A DNA stretch of 64,000 bases from Alentia gelatinosa (taxonomy: Eukaryota > Annelida > Polychaeta > Phyllodocida > Polynoidae): contig OX465583.1 of assembly GCA_950022655.1 (NCBI GenBank), positions 67,068,652 to 67,132,651 on the forward strand, in the 5' to 3' direction. Positions 21,493 through 33,316 of the stretch are shown one piece after another; the first letter of the stretch is position 1; the number at the start of each line of letters is the position of its first letter. The position numbers and the translations under genes were made by a program. Below the pieces are notes generated by a model, which saw nothing but the letters and a program-made list of their open reading frames with translations, had not been told where the DNA came from and did not search any database.

Positions 21493-23312
21493 CTGAAAAA
21501 ATATACCCAAATTATGTCAAATCTCACTTCAGAAAACCAAATAATTACAGATATAAAAATTCTGATTTTTTATTTGCTTCTCCTACAGTGTAGACATTTG
21601 ATCTAGCCACACTAAACATCAAAGATTATGAATATGGTAAAAAATGAGAGGGAATGTCAATCATTTTTTAATCTAGTGTCTTTGGGTTTCTGAATGAGGG
21701 ATTTATTTCAATAAGGTTTACTGGACATTTGAAAATGATTTAAATGAAATGTCCATGGATTATGCTGACAAATGTATAGATTTTTCGTTCATCCAGCTGT
21801 ACAAGTAAATTTAGATCATAGCACTTCACTTTCAATTGGACAATTTTTTGTATCTGAGGATTTGTTTAATACCTTTACTTATTTTAACTAAATATTATCT
21901 ATTCACTAAATATATATCCGCTATATAGAAGACTTTTATAATATCATATGTGAAAGAATAAAAATTCTTGTCAATCCTTTAGTTATTCCTCAGCGATAAA
22001 TGATATCGACAAATCAAATTTGAGTTCTCTAACTAGTTATAATAAGATAATAAAATTGAAGGACAAGATAATGCATAGTTCAAGACGAGAAAGTGAAGCG
22101 TTATTTTTTATAAACTTGTATATGAAATTCTGTGTCGAAATGTGTGACAAATACTTAGAGCTTCTGTGTGTGTCAACTGAATGATGAATGATGTGTGTAT
22201 ACAAACGGAAAACACTCAAAAATACACACCACTATGTGCACACACCTAGACAAAGTGAGCTAATCAACAGGTGTATCATTTATAAACAAGAAAAAAATCT
22301 TATCGTGAAACTAGACTTTTTCCGTTTATTACTCACTCAATCAGGTCAATTTTGAGTAAATCTAGAATCAAATCAACCATCAACAACTCCATACCATGAA
22401 TTATATTTGACCACATTCCGGTGAACTTTTATCGCTGGACAAACACTGGTTGAATATCAGACAGAATCAGGTTTATATAACAATTACATGATAAGATAGG
22501 CTATTTAGAAGCACACCCTATTCCAAGCCAAACAACTTAGACCTATCAATCACATCCATAAAATATCACTCTCCTGATAACTAACAAACATGTTGTCAAT
22601 CAATATCATAGAATTCCCGAAATGTATCTGAATTGTTGAACTTAGTGGGAGGTATTATGATTAACAGTGTTGTAACTGGGGTTCCACTTTATAATGCTGC
22701 ATGTGTCAGGGATCTGTGGAGGCTATTCTAAACTTGTGCAAAGTGTATTCTGGACCATCTAAACTGGTCCAAAGTTTCAATTCTTACAAAAAGGTGATAT
22801 AACTTGCAACTTCAAAGGATGTTGATTTCTATTTGTGGGTTCTAGGGAGTGAACATATATGTTCCTACTGATCTTGGTTAATGGGTGCAGCACATTTTGG
22901 GGTTATTAGTTAGATAAACCAATGCTCCTTTTACCTATAAAACGTCCTCGGTTTATGCAGACTAACAGGTCGTTAACATCCACCCAAAATGCCAAACAAT
23001 GTTAGTTCTCTGCTGAATAGCAACTGTAACAGCAACATGGAATATGACTTTGCCTTTGTTTACTTTGTTTACACCAGAATCTCATGGTACAGATGGTTTA
23101 TCCATTTCGTTTCATGGATACCATGACCACAACTCAATTACACAAAAATGAAAATTGAGAAGTTTATGTTCAAACTCATTTAAATTTCGTTTTTAGTGAA
23201 TTTAGGATCCTTGGGATCTTTCTGTCTCATGAAGCTCCACAATTTAGTGTAAACAAATGCAAAGCCGGCGCAGTGAGACTAGTCAGGGTGTTCTGTGGAG
23301 CACAGGACTCAC
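21493..23312 (-). other. AGTPBP1 last intron
   Basis: AT-rich intron between the acidic exon at 23313 and the last exon. I see no satellite or element with clear ends in it. Short frames are chance. Confidence 0.6.
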
Positions 23313-23435
23313 AAAAACTTGTCTCTGGAGCTCTCCTCATCATCACAGTCATCCTCCTCCTCCCCATCCTCCTCCTCCTCCTCCTCCTCCACCTCGCCCC
23401 TCATCTGAGGATGTGCCTGCGTGAATGTCTCATCA
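23313..23435 (-). CDS. AGTPBP1: AGTPBP1 penultimate exon, Glu-rich, possibly alternative
   Basis: Bounded by CTCCATACAG|T and TTTTT|GTGAGT. It encodes DETFTQAHPQMRGEV, then seven consecutive Glu, then DGEEEDDCDDEESSRDKF. It begins and ends in the same phase (2), so both the neighbouring exons join with or without it. That makes it a candidate cassette exon. The Glu tract is encoded by a near-pure GAG run, which may be length-polymorphic. It is noteworthy that a deglutamylase carries a poly-Glu stretch in its own tail. Frame agreement on both sides and excellent splice sites argue that it is real, but no homologous exon can be checked here. Confidence 0.75.
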
Positions 23436-23990
23436 CTGTATGGAGACACACCGTCACACATCTCTCGTCAGCTACTATTATTATATACCTGTGTCCGAAT
23501 GTCTTATAAATACTGCCCGCTGTTAGGGGTGCAGTAATAATAATGTTTGTGCCCACTGTGACGGCTTAAAATGGCGTTTTTTGCTATACCACTGCCTCAG
23601 TGAAGCACGCCCTTAACACTCAGATCATTCTTATAAAGGGGAGGCTCCTTTGATAAATCGACATAGGGATAATATAAGATTTAAGGGGCTCATATCATAC
23701 ATCAAAACTGTGAGATAAGGACAGACAGTTTTTAACAAAGAAGCAGGGTAGAAACTGAAATAATGGATTCCATATTCCAGCCCAGTACGCTACCACACGT
23801 GCCGCAACACTACCATGCGCAAATAACTACCTTTATCATATACCCATGCAGTACTTTTGATAGTTACACACTGCTGCTCCCCATGGCTTATAGATATTGC
23901 ATACTGTATGGAACACTTTGAGATATTGGCAGAATGTGGACATTTACGTTGACACGGTTTCTAAACCAAATTATGGTAAAATATGATTTT

Positions 23991-24147
23991 CGGATGTATA
24001 ATAGATATAGAGCAACATACCATGCTTGCACAAGCTACAAAACATTACGGGAATTTACATTTAGCGTGGTGCCTCGTTCTGTACAAAACACCAATTTGCC
24101 ATCTCGTTTTGTAGCTTGTAAAGCATGGTCAGGTTGCTCTATATAAT
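23991..24147. mobile_element. Hairpin element family C, copy 1
   Basis: The left arm 'tatagagcaacataccatgc' ... 'caagctacaaaac' is inverted on the right as 'gttttgtagcttg' ... 'aaagcatggtcaggttgctc' + 'tatata'. A conserved loop-side motif 'gtgcctcgttctgtac' corresponds to 'aacgcctcgttccgtac' of the copy at 43538. The element is almost entirely arms plus a short loop, with no coding capacity. Confidence 0.8.
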
Positions 24148-24347
24148 TACTTATCACAAATGAAAACTAGATCACTGTATGATATATTGTTCTTAGTATT
24201 CTGTCTGTCTTATTTTTCTGCCTGGTGTTTGGACACAGGTGGCCTTATAGTCCGTATGAGACCAAAGCAGCACTATGTAATGAAGTTATGGTTAACATAA
24301 GTATGTTTTTGTGGCACATTCCTATGTGTAGCAAACTATGGAGACTA

Positions 24348-24688
24348 TAGTGCTGGTTCCACCAAAACACAAATTATATCAAGATATGTCACAATTTTCT
24401 TGTCTTGCCAAGTCTTGCTATATTTTGAGTAATAGTGTTTTTTGCTGCAACCCATCAGTTAGGTTAAGCACCTGTAACTGAACCATGCTCTTGCCGCGAT
24501 ATGTCAGCAATAGATCATGAGGTGTCACGGTGGTGGAGCACCAAAAAAGACATACATCATTGCAAAAAAAATACACAAACCATCGCGTGTGACACATCGC
24601 GGAAAAGGAGGTAAGACATATGGCGATATTGTAGGATATAACAAGATATATTACGGCAAATCCATTGTGTTGGTGGAATCAGCACTTA
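24348..24688 (-). mobile_element. TIR element family D, copy 1
   Basis: The ends 'tagtgctggttccaccaaaa' and 'gtgttggtggaatcagcact' are inverted repeats. The interior ('gcgatatgtcagcaatagat', 'ggagcaccaaaaaagacata') is the reverse complement of the copy at 50184-50526, so the two lie in opposite orientation within the same gene. About 340 bp long, without a transposase. Confidence 0.8.
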
Positions 24689-26044
24689 AATCCTCAGTGA
24701 AGGGAAAACTCGCCCTAAGTCTCAAACGCACACCTTGTGAGTACCGCTGCCGGTACAGGTCTTTTCTGAGCTACATCACAACTGAGAGATTGGCAATCAA
24801 ACCTATATCTGAACCTGGAGTGGGTATCAGCAGGAAGAGTCGTTCAATACCACTTTACTTAACATACTGATAATACTTAGATAAGGCATTCAGTATTCAT
24901 ACAATGTTTTCAAAATTCATAAATTTCAGCAAGATTCTAAACTCCATACCTCATAACATTTTAAATATCTTAGCATACAGTTAATATGTGGAAACGATAC
25001 AATGCATTCGTTTATGCTAAATTCATTGGACCGATTTCATTAGATTCCCTGATATAAAAAGGCAACGAGTCACTCTATATCTTGACCGAGGAAATTTCAA
25101 ATATTTCCGATAAATAAATCATTTTGAACATAACCTGTAGTAGGTCATTCCTAGTTTCCCAGTTATTATTCAAAATACATGTATTTTCAATTTTTAACAC
25201 ATTAAATTGTCCTTCTCCTGGTCTCATTTCCTTTAATAGGGGAATCTAATAGAATCAAACATTCAAGATGTTAGGAAAAGTGCTAAACGCATTTCGTTAT
25301 TTCACAATACCAATTATCAATAATTTGAAGAGTGAGCATGCCATGCTTATTGCTTAAGTTTCACTGATACAAATATCAAGAGCATTCTACAGACTGCACA
25401 TACTATCGAGAAATGTCCCGAAATGTCATATGATTGTTTATATGGCGTGAGTTGTCTTTACGGAATGTTATCGCGAAGCGGAGCTGAGTGATATCTGTTG
25501 CGGAAGACAATGTACACCATGTAAACAATCACATGAAATTGAGTGACTTTTAGATTTTATCCTACACCGCCGTTTTTATCTTCATATGTCATGTGTGGCA
25601 TACAAATATTATATGGCATAACCGTGGCATACAGTCACACCATGTTTTAAGTCTATGGAGATTTATATGAGGGGTAGGATAAATATGCAATATAACCATG
25701 ATTTGATCTGAGTGGCCGTATTCTCCGTGTATTTGACGTAATACTCTGAGCGATAGTGTTAACTACAAGGACAATATGGCCACAGAGATGGAAATCATGG
25801 TAATTTTGTATTCATTACTCACCTTTTGAGTAATTTTTAGGAAAAGAATCTAATATAGAATTAGAAATTCGACCCTGCTGCCGTGCTTTGTTTATATGAA
25901 TCAGTTCCGATAATGCCCGTCAGGTGGCCGAAAAAGCAGTATTCTCCTAGGAGATCCCAGAGGTCCATATTCTACTCAGTAATAGGTAGGGCATTTAGGC
26001 TGTATATCCTGTGCACTATTGAGAAAGAGAAGACCTTTACTTAC

Positions 26045-26190
26045 GCTGAGCGAGGTCTGCTGTTGGATGCCTCCTGTGTCGTGGAACTCTGGGAAGTGCT
26101 TCCCTTGTAGTGGCGACTTTTCACCTTGATGAGAGCCTCACAAAACTTCTGTCCCATCTCTTCTAGTTCACCTGTGGACAGGTGCATGTT
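26045..26190 (-). CDS. AGTPBP1: AGTPBP1 exon: end of catalytic domain
   Basis: Acceptor CTTTTTGTCAG|A; donor GC|GTAAGT (phase 2). It encodes NMHLSTGELEEMGQKFCEALI, the conserved helix that follows the catalytic segment in CCP1, then a basic KVKSRHYKG and a Ser/Thr/Gln-rich stretch ending SNSRPRSA. The upstream exon (32331) ends in phase 0 and joins directly, giving CDQGPYK-NMHLSTGELEE. This exon is separated from the catalytic-Glu exon by the 6.1-kb intron that carries the tetranucleotide array. Confidence 0.93.
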
Positions 26191-26360
26191 CTGACAAAAA
26201 GAAAGCCAGTTAATTTGATGTCAAGACCGTCAGAAAGACATACATTTTTTTTGTTACCCAGGGTCATGCTAGCAGGGATGGAAACATTTGTGATGGGGCA
26301 GTATGGTTGAGGGACAGTATAGATGGTAGGGTAGTATAAGAGATCGGACTGGGCCGGGGA

Positions 26361-29300
26361 TCGGAGGAAGGGACGGAGGGGACAGAGGAAGGGACAGAGG
26401 GGCGGACGGAAGGAGGGACAGAGGGGCGGACAGAGGGACGGACGGAGGGAGGGAGGGAGGGACGGAGGGAGGGACGGAGGGAGGGTCCGTCCCTCCCTCC
26501 CTCCCTCCCTCCCTCTCTGTCCGTTCCTCCCTCCCTCTGTCCGTCCCTCCCTCCCTCTGTCCGTCCCTCCCTTCATCCCTCCCTCCCTCCCTTCATCCCT
26601 CCCTCCCTACGTCCGTCCGTCTGTCCCTCCGTCCGTCCGTCCGTCAGTCCCTCCCTCCCTCCGTCCATCCCTCCCTCGGACGGAAAGAGGGACTGAGGGA
26701 AGGACGGAGGGAGGGACGGACAGAGAGGGAGGGAGGGAGGGACGAAGGGAGGGACGAACTCTCCCTCCGTCCCTCCCTCCCTCCGTCCCTCCCTCCGTCC
26801 CTCCCTCCGTCCGTCCCTCCGTCCCTCCCTCCGTCCCTCCCTCCGTCCCTCCCTCCGTCCCTCCCTCCGTCCCTCCCTCCGTCCCTCCCTCCGTCCCTCC
26901 CTCCCTCCGTCCCTCCCTCTGTCCCTCCCTCTGTCCCTCCCTCCCTCTGTCCCTCCCTCCCTCTGTCCCTCCCTCCCTCTGTCCCTCCCTCCCTCTGTCC
27001 CTCCCTCCCTCTGTCCCTCCCTCCCTCTGTCCCTCCCTCCCTCTGTCCCTCCCTCCGTCCCTCCTTCCGTCCCTCCTTCCGTCCCTCCTTCCGTCCCTCC
27101 TTCCGTCCCTCCTTCCGTCCCTCCTTCCGTCCCTCCTTCCGTCCCTCCTTCCGTCCCTCCTTCCCTCGGTCCCTTCTTCCCTCGGTCCCTTCTTCCCTCC
27201 GTCCCTCCGTCCGTCCGTCCCTCCGTCCGTCCCTCCCTCCGTCCGTCCCTCCCTCCATCCGTCCCTCCCTCGATCTGTCCCTCCCTCCCTCTGTCCCTCC
27301 GAGGGACGGAGGGAGGGACGGAGGAAGGGACGGAGGAAGGGACTGATGGAAGGAGGGACTGAGGAAGGCACGGACAGAGGGAGGGAGGGACGGACAGAGG
27401 GAGGGAGGGACGGACAGAGGGACGGACGGAGGGAGGAAGGGACGGACAGAGGGAGGGAGGGACGGACAGAGGGAGGGAGGGACGGACAGAGGGAGGGAGG
27501 GACGGACAGAGGGAGGGAGGGAGGGACAGACAGAGGGAGGGAGGGACGAACAGAGGGAGGGAGGGACGGACAGACAGAGAGAAGGAGGGACGGACAGAGG
27601 GAGGGAGGGAGGGATGGACGGAGGGCCAGATGGAGGGACCGACGGACTAAGGGAGGGAAGGAGGGAGGGAGGTCCGTCCCTCCCTCCCTCCGTCCCTCCC
27701 TTTTTCCCTCCCTCCCTCCGTCCCTCCCTCCGTCCGTTTCTTCCTCCGTCTGTTTATCCGTCCCTCCTTCCGTCCCTCCATCCCTCCCTCCGTCCGTCCG
27801 TCCGTCCGTCCCGCCAACCGGCCCTCCGTCCGTCCCTCCCTCTGTCCCTCCGTCCGTCTCTCCCTCGATCTGTCCGTCCGTCCGTCCGTCCGTCCCTCCC
27901 TCCGTCCCTTTCTCCCTCAGTCCCTCCCTCCCTCCCTCCGAGGGACGGAGGGAGGGACGGAGGAAGGGAGGGACGGAGGGAGGAAGGGAGGGACGGACGG
28001 AGGAAGGGAGGGACGGACGGAAGAAGGGACGGACGGACGGAAGGAGGGACGGACGGAAGGAGGGACGGACGGAAGGAGGGACGGAAGGAGGGACGGACGG
28101 ACGGACGGACGGACGGACGGACGGACGGACGGACGGACGGACGGAAGGATGGACAGACGGACGGAAGGATGGACAGACGGACGGAAGGAGGGACGGACGG
28201 AAGGAGGGACGGACGGACGGACGGAAGGAGGGACGGACGGTGTCCCTCCCTCCGCCCCTCCCTCCTTCCCTCCGTCAGTCCGTCTGTACGTCCGTCCCTC
28301 TGTCCCTCCCTCCCTCCCTCCCTCTGTCCCTCTGTCCGTCCCTCCCTCCGTCGGGACGGAGGGAGGGACGGAGGAAGGGAGGGACGGACGGAGGAAGGGA
28401 GGGACGGACGGAGGAAGGGAGGGACGGACGGAAGAAGGGACGGACGGACGGAAGGAGGGACGGACGGAAGGAGGGACGGACGGAAGGAGGGACGGACGGA
28501 AGGAGGGACGGACGGACGGACGGACGGAAGGATGGACAGACGGACGGAAGGATGGACAGACGGACGGAAGGATGGACAGACGGACGGAAGGAGGGACGGA
28601 CGGAAGGAGGGACGGACGGACGGACGGAAGGAGGGACGGACGGTGTCCCTCCCTCCGCCCCTCCCTCCTTCCCTCCGTCAGTCCGTCTGTACGTCCGTCC
28701 CTCTGTCCCTCCCTCCCTCTGTCCCTCTGTCCGTCCCTCCCTCCGTCGGGACGGAGGGAGGGACGGAGGGAGGGAGGGACAGGGACGGATGGACAGACGG
28801 ACTGAGGGAGGGAAGGACGGAGGGAGGGAGGGACGGAGGGAGGGACACCGTCCGTCCCTCCTTCCGTCCGTCCCTCCTTCCGTCCGTCCGTCTGTCCTTC
28901 CCTCGTCCGTCCCTCCCTCCGTCAGGACAGAGGGAGGGACGGAGGGAGGGAGGGAGGGAGATTGGGACGGAGGGAGGGAGGGACGGAGGGAGGGACATCC
29001 ATTTGCCTTCCCTCCCTCCCTCCGTCCCTTTTTCCATCCCTCCTTCCCGTCCGTCCTCCCGTCCCTCTCTCCGTCCGTCCGTCCCTCCGTCCGTCCCTCC
29101 CTCCTGACGGAGGGAGGGACGGACGAAAAGACGGACCGAGGGAGGGATGGAGGGAGGACAGAGATAGGGACATCAGTCCGTCCCTCCGTCCGTCCCTCCG
29201 GACGGAGGGAGGGACGGAGGTTGGGAGGGAGGGAGGATCTGTCCCTCCCTCCCTCCGTCCCTTTTTCCCTCCCTCCTTCCCGTCCGTCCTCCCGTCCCTC

Positions 29301-31753
29301 CCTCCATCCATTCCTCCCTCCGTCCGTCCGTCCATCCGTCCTGACGGAGGGAGGGACGGAGGGAGGGACGGAGGGACGGACGAAAGTAGGGACCGAGGGA
29401 GGGACGGAGGGAGGGACGGAGATAGGGACATCAGTCCGTCCCTCCGTACGTCCGTCCCTCCCTCGGTCCCTCCCTCGGTCCCTCCCTCGGTCCCTCCCTC
29501 CCTCCCTCCCTCCGTCCGTCCCTTCCTCCCTCCCTCCCTCCCTCCCTCCGTTCCTCCCTCCCTCCCTCCCTCCGTCCGTCCCTTCCTCCCTCCTTCCCTT
29601 CCTCCCTCCCTCTGTCCGTTTCTTCCTCCGTCCGTCCATCCGTCCCTCCTTCCGTCCCTCCCTCCGTCCGTCCCTCCCTCCGTCCGTCCCGCCAACCGTC
29701 CCTCCCTCCGAGGGACGGAGGGAGGGACGGAGGAAGGGAAGGACGGAACGGAAGGAGGGACGGAGGGAAGGACGGATGGAAGGACAGAAGGAGGGACAGA
29801 AGGAGGGACGGAGGGAGGGAAGGACGGACGGAGGGACGGACCGTATCCCTCCCTCCGTTCCTCCCTCCCTCCCTCCGTCCGTCCCTCCCAACCTCCGTCC
29901 GTCTCCCCTCCGTCGGGGACGGACGGAGGGACGGACGGAGGGACGGACAGAGGGACAGAGGGAGGGACAGAGGGAGGGAGGGAGGGAGGTTGGGAGGGAC
30001 AGAGGGAGGGAGGGAGGGAGGTTGGGAGGGAGGGAGGGACATCCGTCCGTACTTCCCTCCCTCCCTCGATCTGTCGCTCCCTCCCTCCGTCCCTTTTTCC
30101 ATCACTCCCGTCCGTCCTCCCGTCCCTCCCTCCTTTCGTCCGTCCGTCCCTCCCTCCGTCAGGACGGAGGGAGGGACGGAGGGAGGGAGGGACGGAGGGA
30201 GGGAGGGACGGAGGGAGGCAGGGACGGAGGGAGGGAGGGACGGAGGGAGGGAGGGACGGAGGGAGGGAGGGACGGAGGGAGGGAGGGAGGGAGGGAGGGA
30301 GGGACGGAGGGAGGGACGGAGGGACCGAGGGAGGGAGGGAGGGACGGAGGGAGGGAGGGAGGGAGGGACGGAGGGAGGGAGGGACCGAGGGAGGGAGGGA
30401 CCGAGGGAGGGAGGGACCGAGGGAGGGAGGGACCGAGGGAGGGAGGGACCGAGGGAGGGAGGGACGGAGGGAGGGACGGAGGGAGGGACGGAGGGAGGGA
30501 CGGAGGGAGGGACGGAGGGAGGGAGGGAGGGACGGAGGGAGGGACGGAGGGAGGGACGGAGGGAGGGAAGGAGGGAGGGACGGAGGGAGGGAGGGACCTA
30601 GGGAAGGAGGGAGGGACCGAGGGAGGGAGGGAGGGACGGACCGAGGGACCGAGGGAGGGAGGGAGGGACCGAGGGAGGGAGGGAGGGACCGAGGGAGGGA
30701 GGGACGGAGGTCGGATCGTCCGTCCGTCCGTCCATCCGTCCGAGGGAGGGAGGGAGGGACGGAAGGAGGGACGGAAGGAGGGAAGGAGGGAGGGAGTGAG
30801 GGAAGGAGGGAGTGAGGGAAGGAGGGAGGGAGTGAGGGAAGGAGGGAGGGAGGGAGGGAGGGAGGGAGGGAAGGAGGGAGGGAGGGAAGGACCGAGGGAG
30901 GGACGGAGGGAGGGAGGGACGGAGGGACGGAGGGAGGGAGGGACGGAGGGAGGGAGGGAGGGAGGGAGGGACGGAGGGACGGAGGGACGGAGGGAGGGAC
31001 GGAGGGAGGGAAGGACCGAGGGAGGGAAGGACCGAGGGAGGGAAGGACCGAGGGAGGGAAGGACCGAGGGAGGGAAGGACCGAGGGAGGGAGGGAGGGAC
31101 CGAGGGAGGGAGGGAGGGAGGGACCGAGGGAGGGAGGGAGGGAGGGACCGAGGGAGGGAGGGAGGGACCGAGGGAGGGAGGGAGGGACCGAGGGAGGGAG
31201 GGAGGGACCGAGGGAGGGAGGGAGGGAGGGACCGAGGGAGGGAGGGAGGGACCGAGGGAGGGAGGGAGGGACCGAGGGAGGGAGGGAGGGACCGAGGGAG
31301 GGAGGGAGGGAGGGACCGAGGGAGGGAGGGAGGGACCGAGGGAGGGAGGGAGGGAGGGAGGGACTGAGGGACTGAGAGACGGAGGGAGGGAGGGACCGAG
31401 GGAGGATCGTCCGTCCGTCTGTCCATCCGTCCGTCCGTCCCTCGTTCTGTCCGTCCCTCCTTCCGGGAGGGAGGGAGGGACGGAGGGAGGGAGGGACGGA
31501 AGGAGGGAGGGACGGAAGGAGGGAGGGACGGACGGAAGGAGGGACGGAGGGAGGGAAGGAGGGAAGGAGGGAGGGAGGGAGGGAAGGAGGGAAGGAGGGA
31601 AGGAGTGAGGGAAGGAGGGAAGGGGTGAGGGAAGGAGGGAGGGAGGGAAGGAGGGAGGGAGGGAAGGAGGGAGGGAGAGAGGGAGAAAGGGACGGAGGGA
31701 GAAAGGGACGTGGGAGAAAGGGACGGAGGGAGGGACGGAGGGAGGGACGGACT
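26361..31753. repeat. Giant strand-alternating GGGA/GGAC tetranucleotide satellite
   Basis: About 5.4 kb composed almost only of tetramers GGGA, GGAC, GGAA (purine-rich) or their complements TCCC, GTCC, TTCC (pyrimidine-rich). The strand carrying the purines changes about 29 times. Main purine blocks on plus: about 27300-27670, 27939-28240, 28353-28641, 30162-30716, 30742-31406, 31466-31753. Main pyrimidine blocks: about 26758-27299, 27671-27938, 29434-29710. Pyrimidine-to-purine junctions are small palindromes such as TCCCTCCGAGGGACGGA or CCGTCAGGACGG. It lies wholly in the AGTPBP1 intron between the exons at 32331 and 26190. Open frames up to 1420 codons on both strands are artefacts of a repeat with a stop-free 4-mer. 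Confidence 0.97.
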
Positions 31754-32231
31754 GAGTCTGGTGGACGTTGGTAGCATCATGTTTCACACATTTTCTGTTT
31801 ATTCGATAGGGGGCGCCTCAAACACTACTCCATACACCCTGCTGCTCAGGCTATGCAAAACCCAGTGATTGAGCAAAGGAGCTTGCTGCCATGTTGGGAA
31901 CTGTGCGGGAATGCTGACAGGTCATCAAATATCCACTGAACTTTGTGATAAACCAATAAATGAATGTAAATAAATATAAGCCTTGATGTTATGAATGTGT
32001 GCTATAATCCTCACCAAACTACCACAACAGTCCGAACTTTCGGTCTCCCCTCACGGTGTCTGTTACGATATGTTGCATCAAGCGGTCAATGCAGATCCTG
32101 GGAAAGCTCAAGAGACCAGTGGTCAGCAGGGCTGCCCGTCAAGACCTTATTCACTTTTCCACCAATGATCAGCGACAACCACAATGCCCTCAGTCAGGGC
32201 TAGCACTGGGTTGGTGGAACAGCCACTTTAA
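31754..32231. mobile_element. TIR element family I, right part of a copy abutting the satellite
   Basis: Sequence directly right of the tetranucleotide array ('gtctggtggacgttggtagc', 'cttgatgttatgaatgtgtg') matches the interior of full copies at 45572, 51582 and 40552. It ends with the family terminus 'ggttggtggaacagccactt' + 'taa'. The expected left portion (about 250 bp or more) is missing and the satellite stands in its place. Confidence 0.7.
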
Positions 32232-32330
32232 GTTGTCACAATCGAACATTATTAACAGATATCGAGCTTATTCAAGCAGTAGCTGCCGACAAAATATACC
32301 TAGCCTCATCAACAACATAATATGACCTAC

Positions 32331-32507
32331 TTTGTATGGGCCTTGATCACAGCCACAGTAGGAGCTCTCCATGGTGTACGACCGGATGATGCCAATTTGT
32401 CTCCACACGACCACGCGAGCCGTCGACTCCTTGGACTTCTCCACGATGAAGCTGCAGTTACTCAACGAGAAGGCGGGAGCAATGGCCTGCAGCGTCCGTG
32501 GTAAAGT
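32331..32507 (-). CDS. AGTPBP1: AGTPBP1 exon carrying the catalytic Glu
   Basis: Acceptor TTCCGCAG|A, donor AAA|GTAGGT, phase 0 at both ends, 59 codons. It encodes [13 protein letters not shown], then [20 protein letters not shown], then [20 protein letters not shown]. The Glu of YTMES is the general-base residue of M14 carboxypeptidases (family knowledge). EKSKESTAR and GCDQG are near-invariant in CCP1. There is no frame damage, so the enzyme is predicted to be active. The following intron is the one that carries the 5.4-kb tetranucleotide satellite. Confidence 0.97.
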
Positions 32508-33316
32508 CTGCGGAATACACAGAGTTCATACATAGACAGCCAAGCCTTTTCCAGGCACATAATAATGTGAATCTTGTGAATCTTGCAAGTGAATGAAATA
32601 TGAAGACATATAATCAAAACCATGATATAATATTAGCAAAAGGTATTTTTGGAATAACATAATCCAAGTCACTGAAATTTCATAAGCTAATAACTACAAA
32701 AATTGTTTTTATGCAAAACTAAATTTTCCACGCTCAAAAGAAGGCCAAACCTAATAAGCATTGTCATCGACTTTATGTGGCATATAGATATTATATAACC
32801 GTGGCATACAGAACTGATACCCCAGTGAGAGGAAGAAAAAACCTTGTAAGCGTTGTCATCGACTTTATCCTACCCCTAATAAAGAACGCCATAGGTTTAA
32901 CATTGAGTCAAAGTGTTATCTATCCGCCAAGGTGAATAAAAAAAAAGACCAATCAGGGACCAGATAACGAAAGTAGATCCGGCAGCATTGATAAATGTGG
33001 TCATCCTCCGATGAGTGTCAACACACTATTAACATGGATAATTACAAAATGTTCTCTTTATATCGGTGAGATGAGGTAGGATGAATACGAAACTGTACTC
33101 GAGTTAACCTTGTCAATGTTTATGCCACTCTGGTCAGGTCTGCTACTCACTACACTCGGCTAATGCCTCATGTAGTAATACACAACCTGCCCATCGTGGC
33201 ATAAATATTGATAAGGCTAACTCTCGTTTGGTTTCTATTAATTATGTGGCATATAAATATTATATGACATAACCGTGGCATACAGAACTGATGTCCCAGT
33301 GAGAGGAAGAACAAAC
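32508..33316 (-). other. AGTPBP1 intron with duplicated exon tail
   Basis: Apart from MITE family B fragments, this intron contains extra copies of the neighbouring exon's 3' end with its splice donor: a near-complete one at about 32773-32869 and a poorer one at about 32740-32776. The part at about 32520-32745 is related to 54565-55150 ('ccaagtcactgaaatttc'-like), another dispersed repeat. Confidence 0.7.
32773..32869 (-). repeat. Duplicated tail of the AGTPBP1 exon at 33317 with a decoy donor
   Basis: This ~97-bp segment closely matches 33242-33348. It includes 'ccttgtaagcgttgtcatcg' + 'acttta', which is the last ~33 bases of the exon at 33317, and the donor region. In this copy the donor reads AAG|GTTTTT instead of AAG|GTTTGT. 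The remaining exon sequence is absent, so it cannot act as a full exon. It is flanked by MITE family B sequence ('tttatcctacccctaata'). Confidence 0.85.

Larger units (their letters stand above)
23436..26044 (-). other. AGTPBP1 intron with two mobile elements
   Basis: Contains the hairpin element at 23991-24147 and the TIR element at 24348-24688 (listed separately). A fragment of MITE family B lies at about 25600-25685 ('tatggagatttatatgaggg', 'gtaggataaa'). The plus-strand 117-codon frame at 24517-24870 lies across the TIR element and is not a gene. Confidence 0.6.

Noticed and set aside
24517..24870. 117-codon plus-strand ORF
   Set aside because: Lies across a TIR element; the related copy at 50184 does not keep the frame.
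27346..31608. Open frames of 1420, 952, 617, 542 and 538 codons (PSLPPS/EGGRDGG-type) on both strands
   Set aside because: They are translations of a stop-free tetranucleotide satellite; composition is RGTDE or PSLVC only, frames overlap on both strands, and nothing resembles a domain or splice structure.
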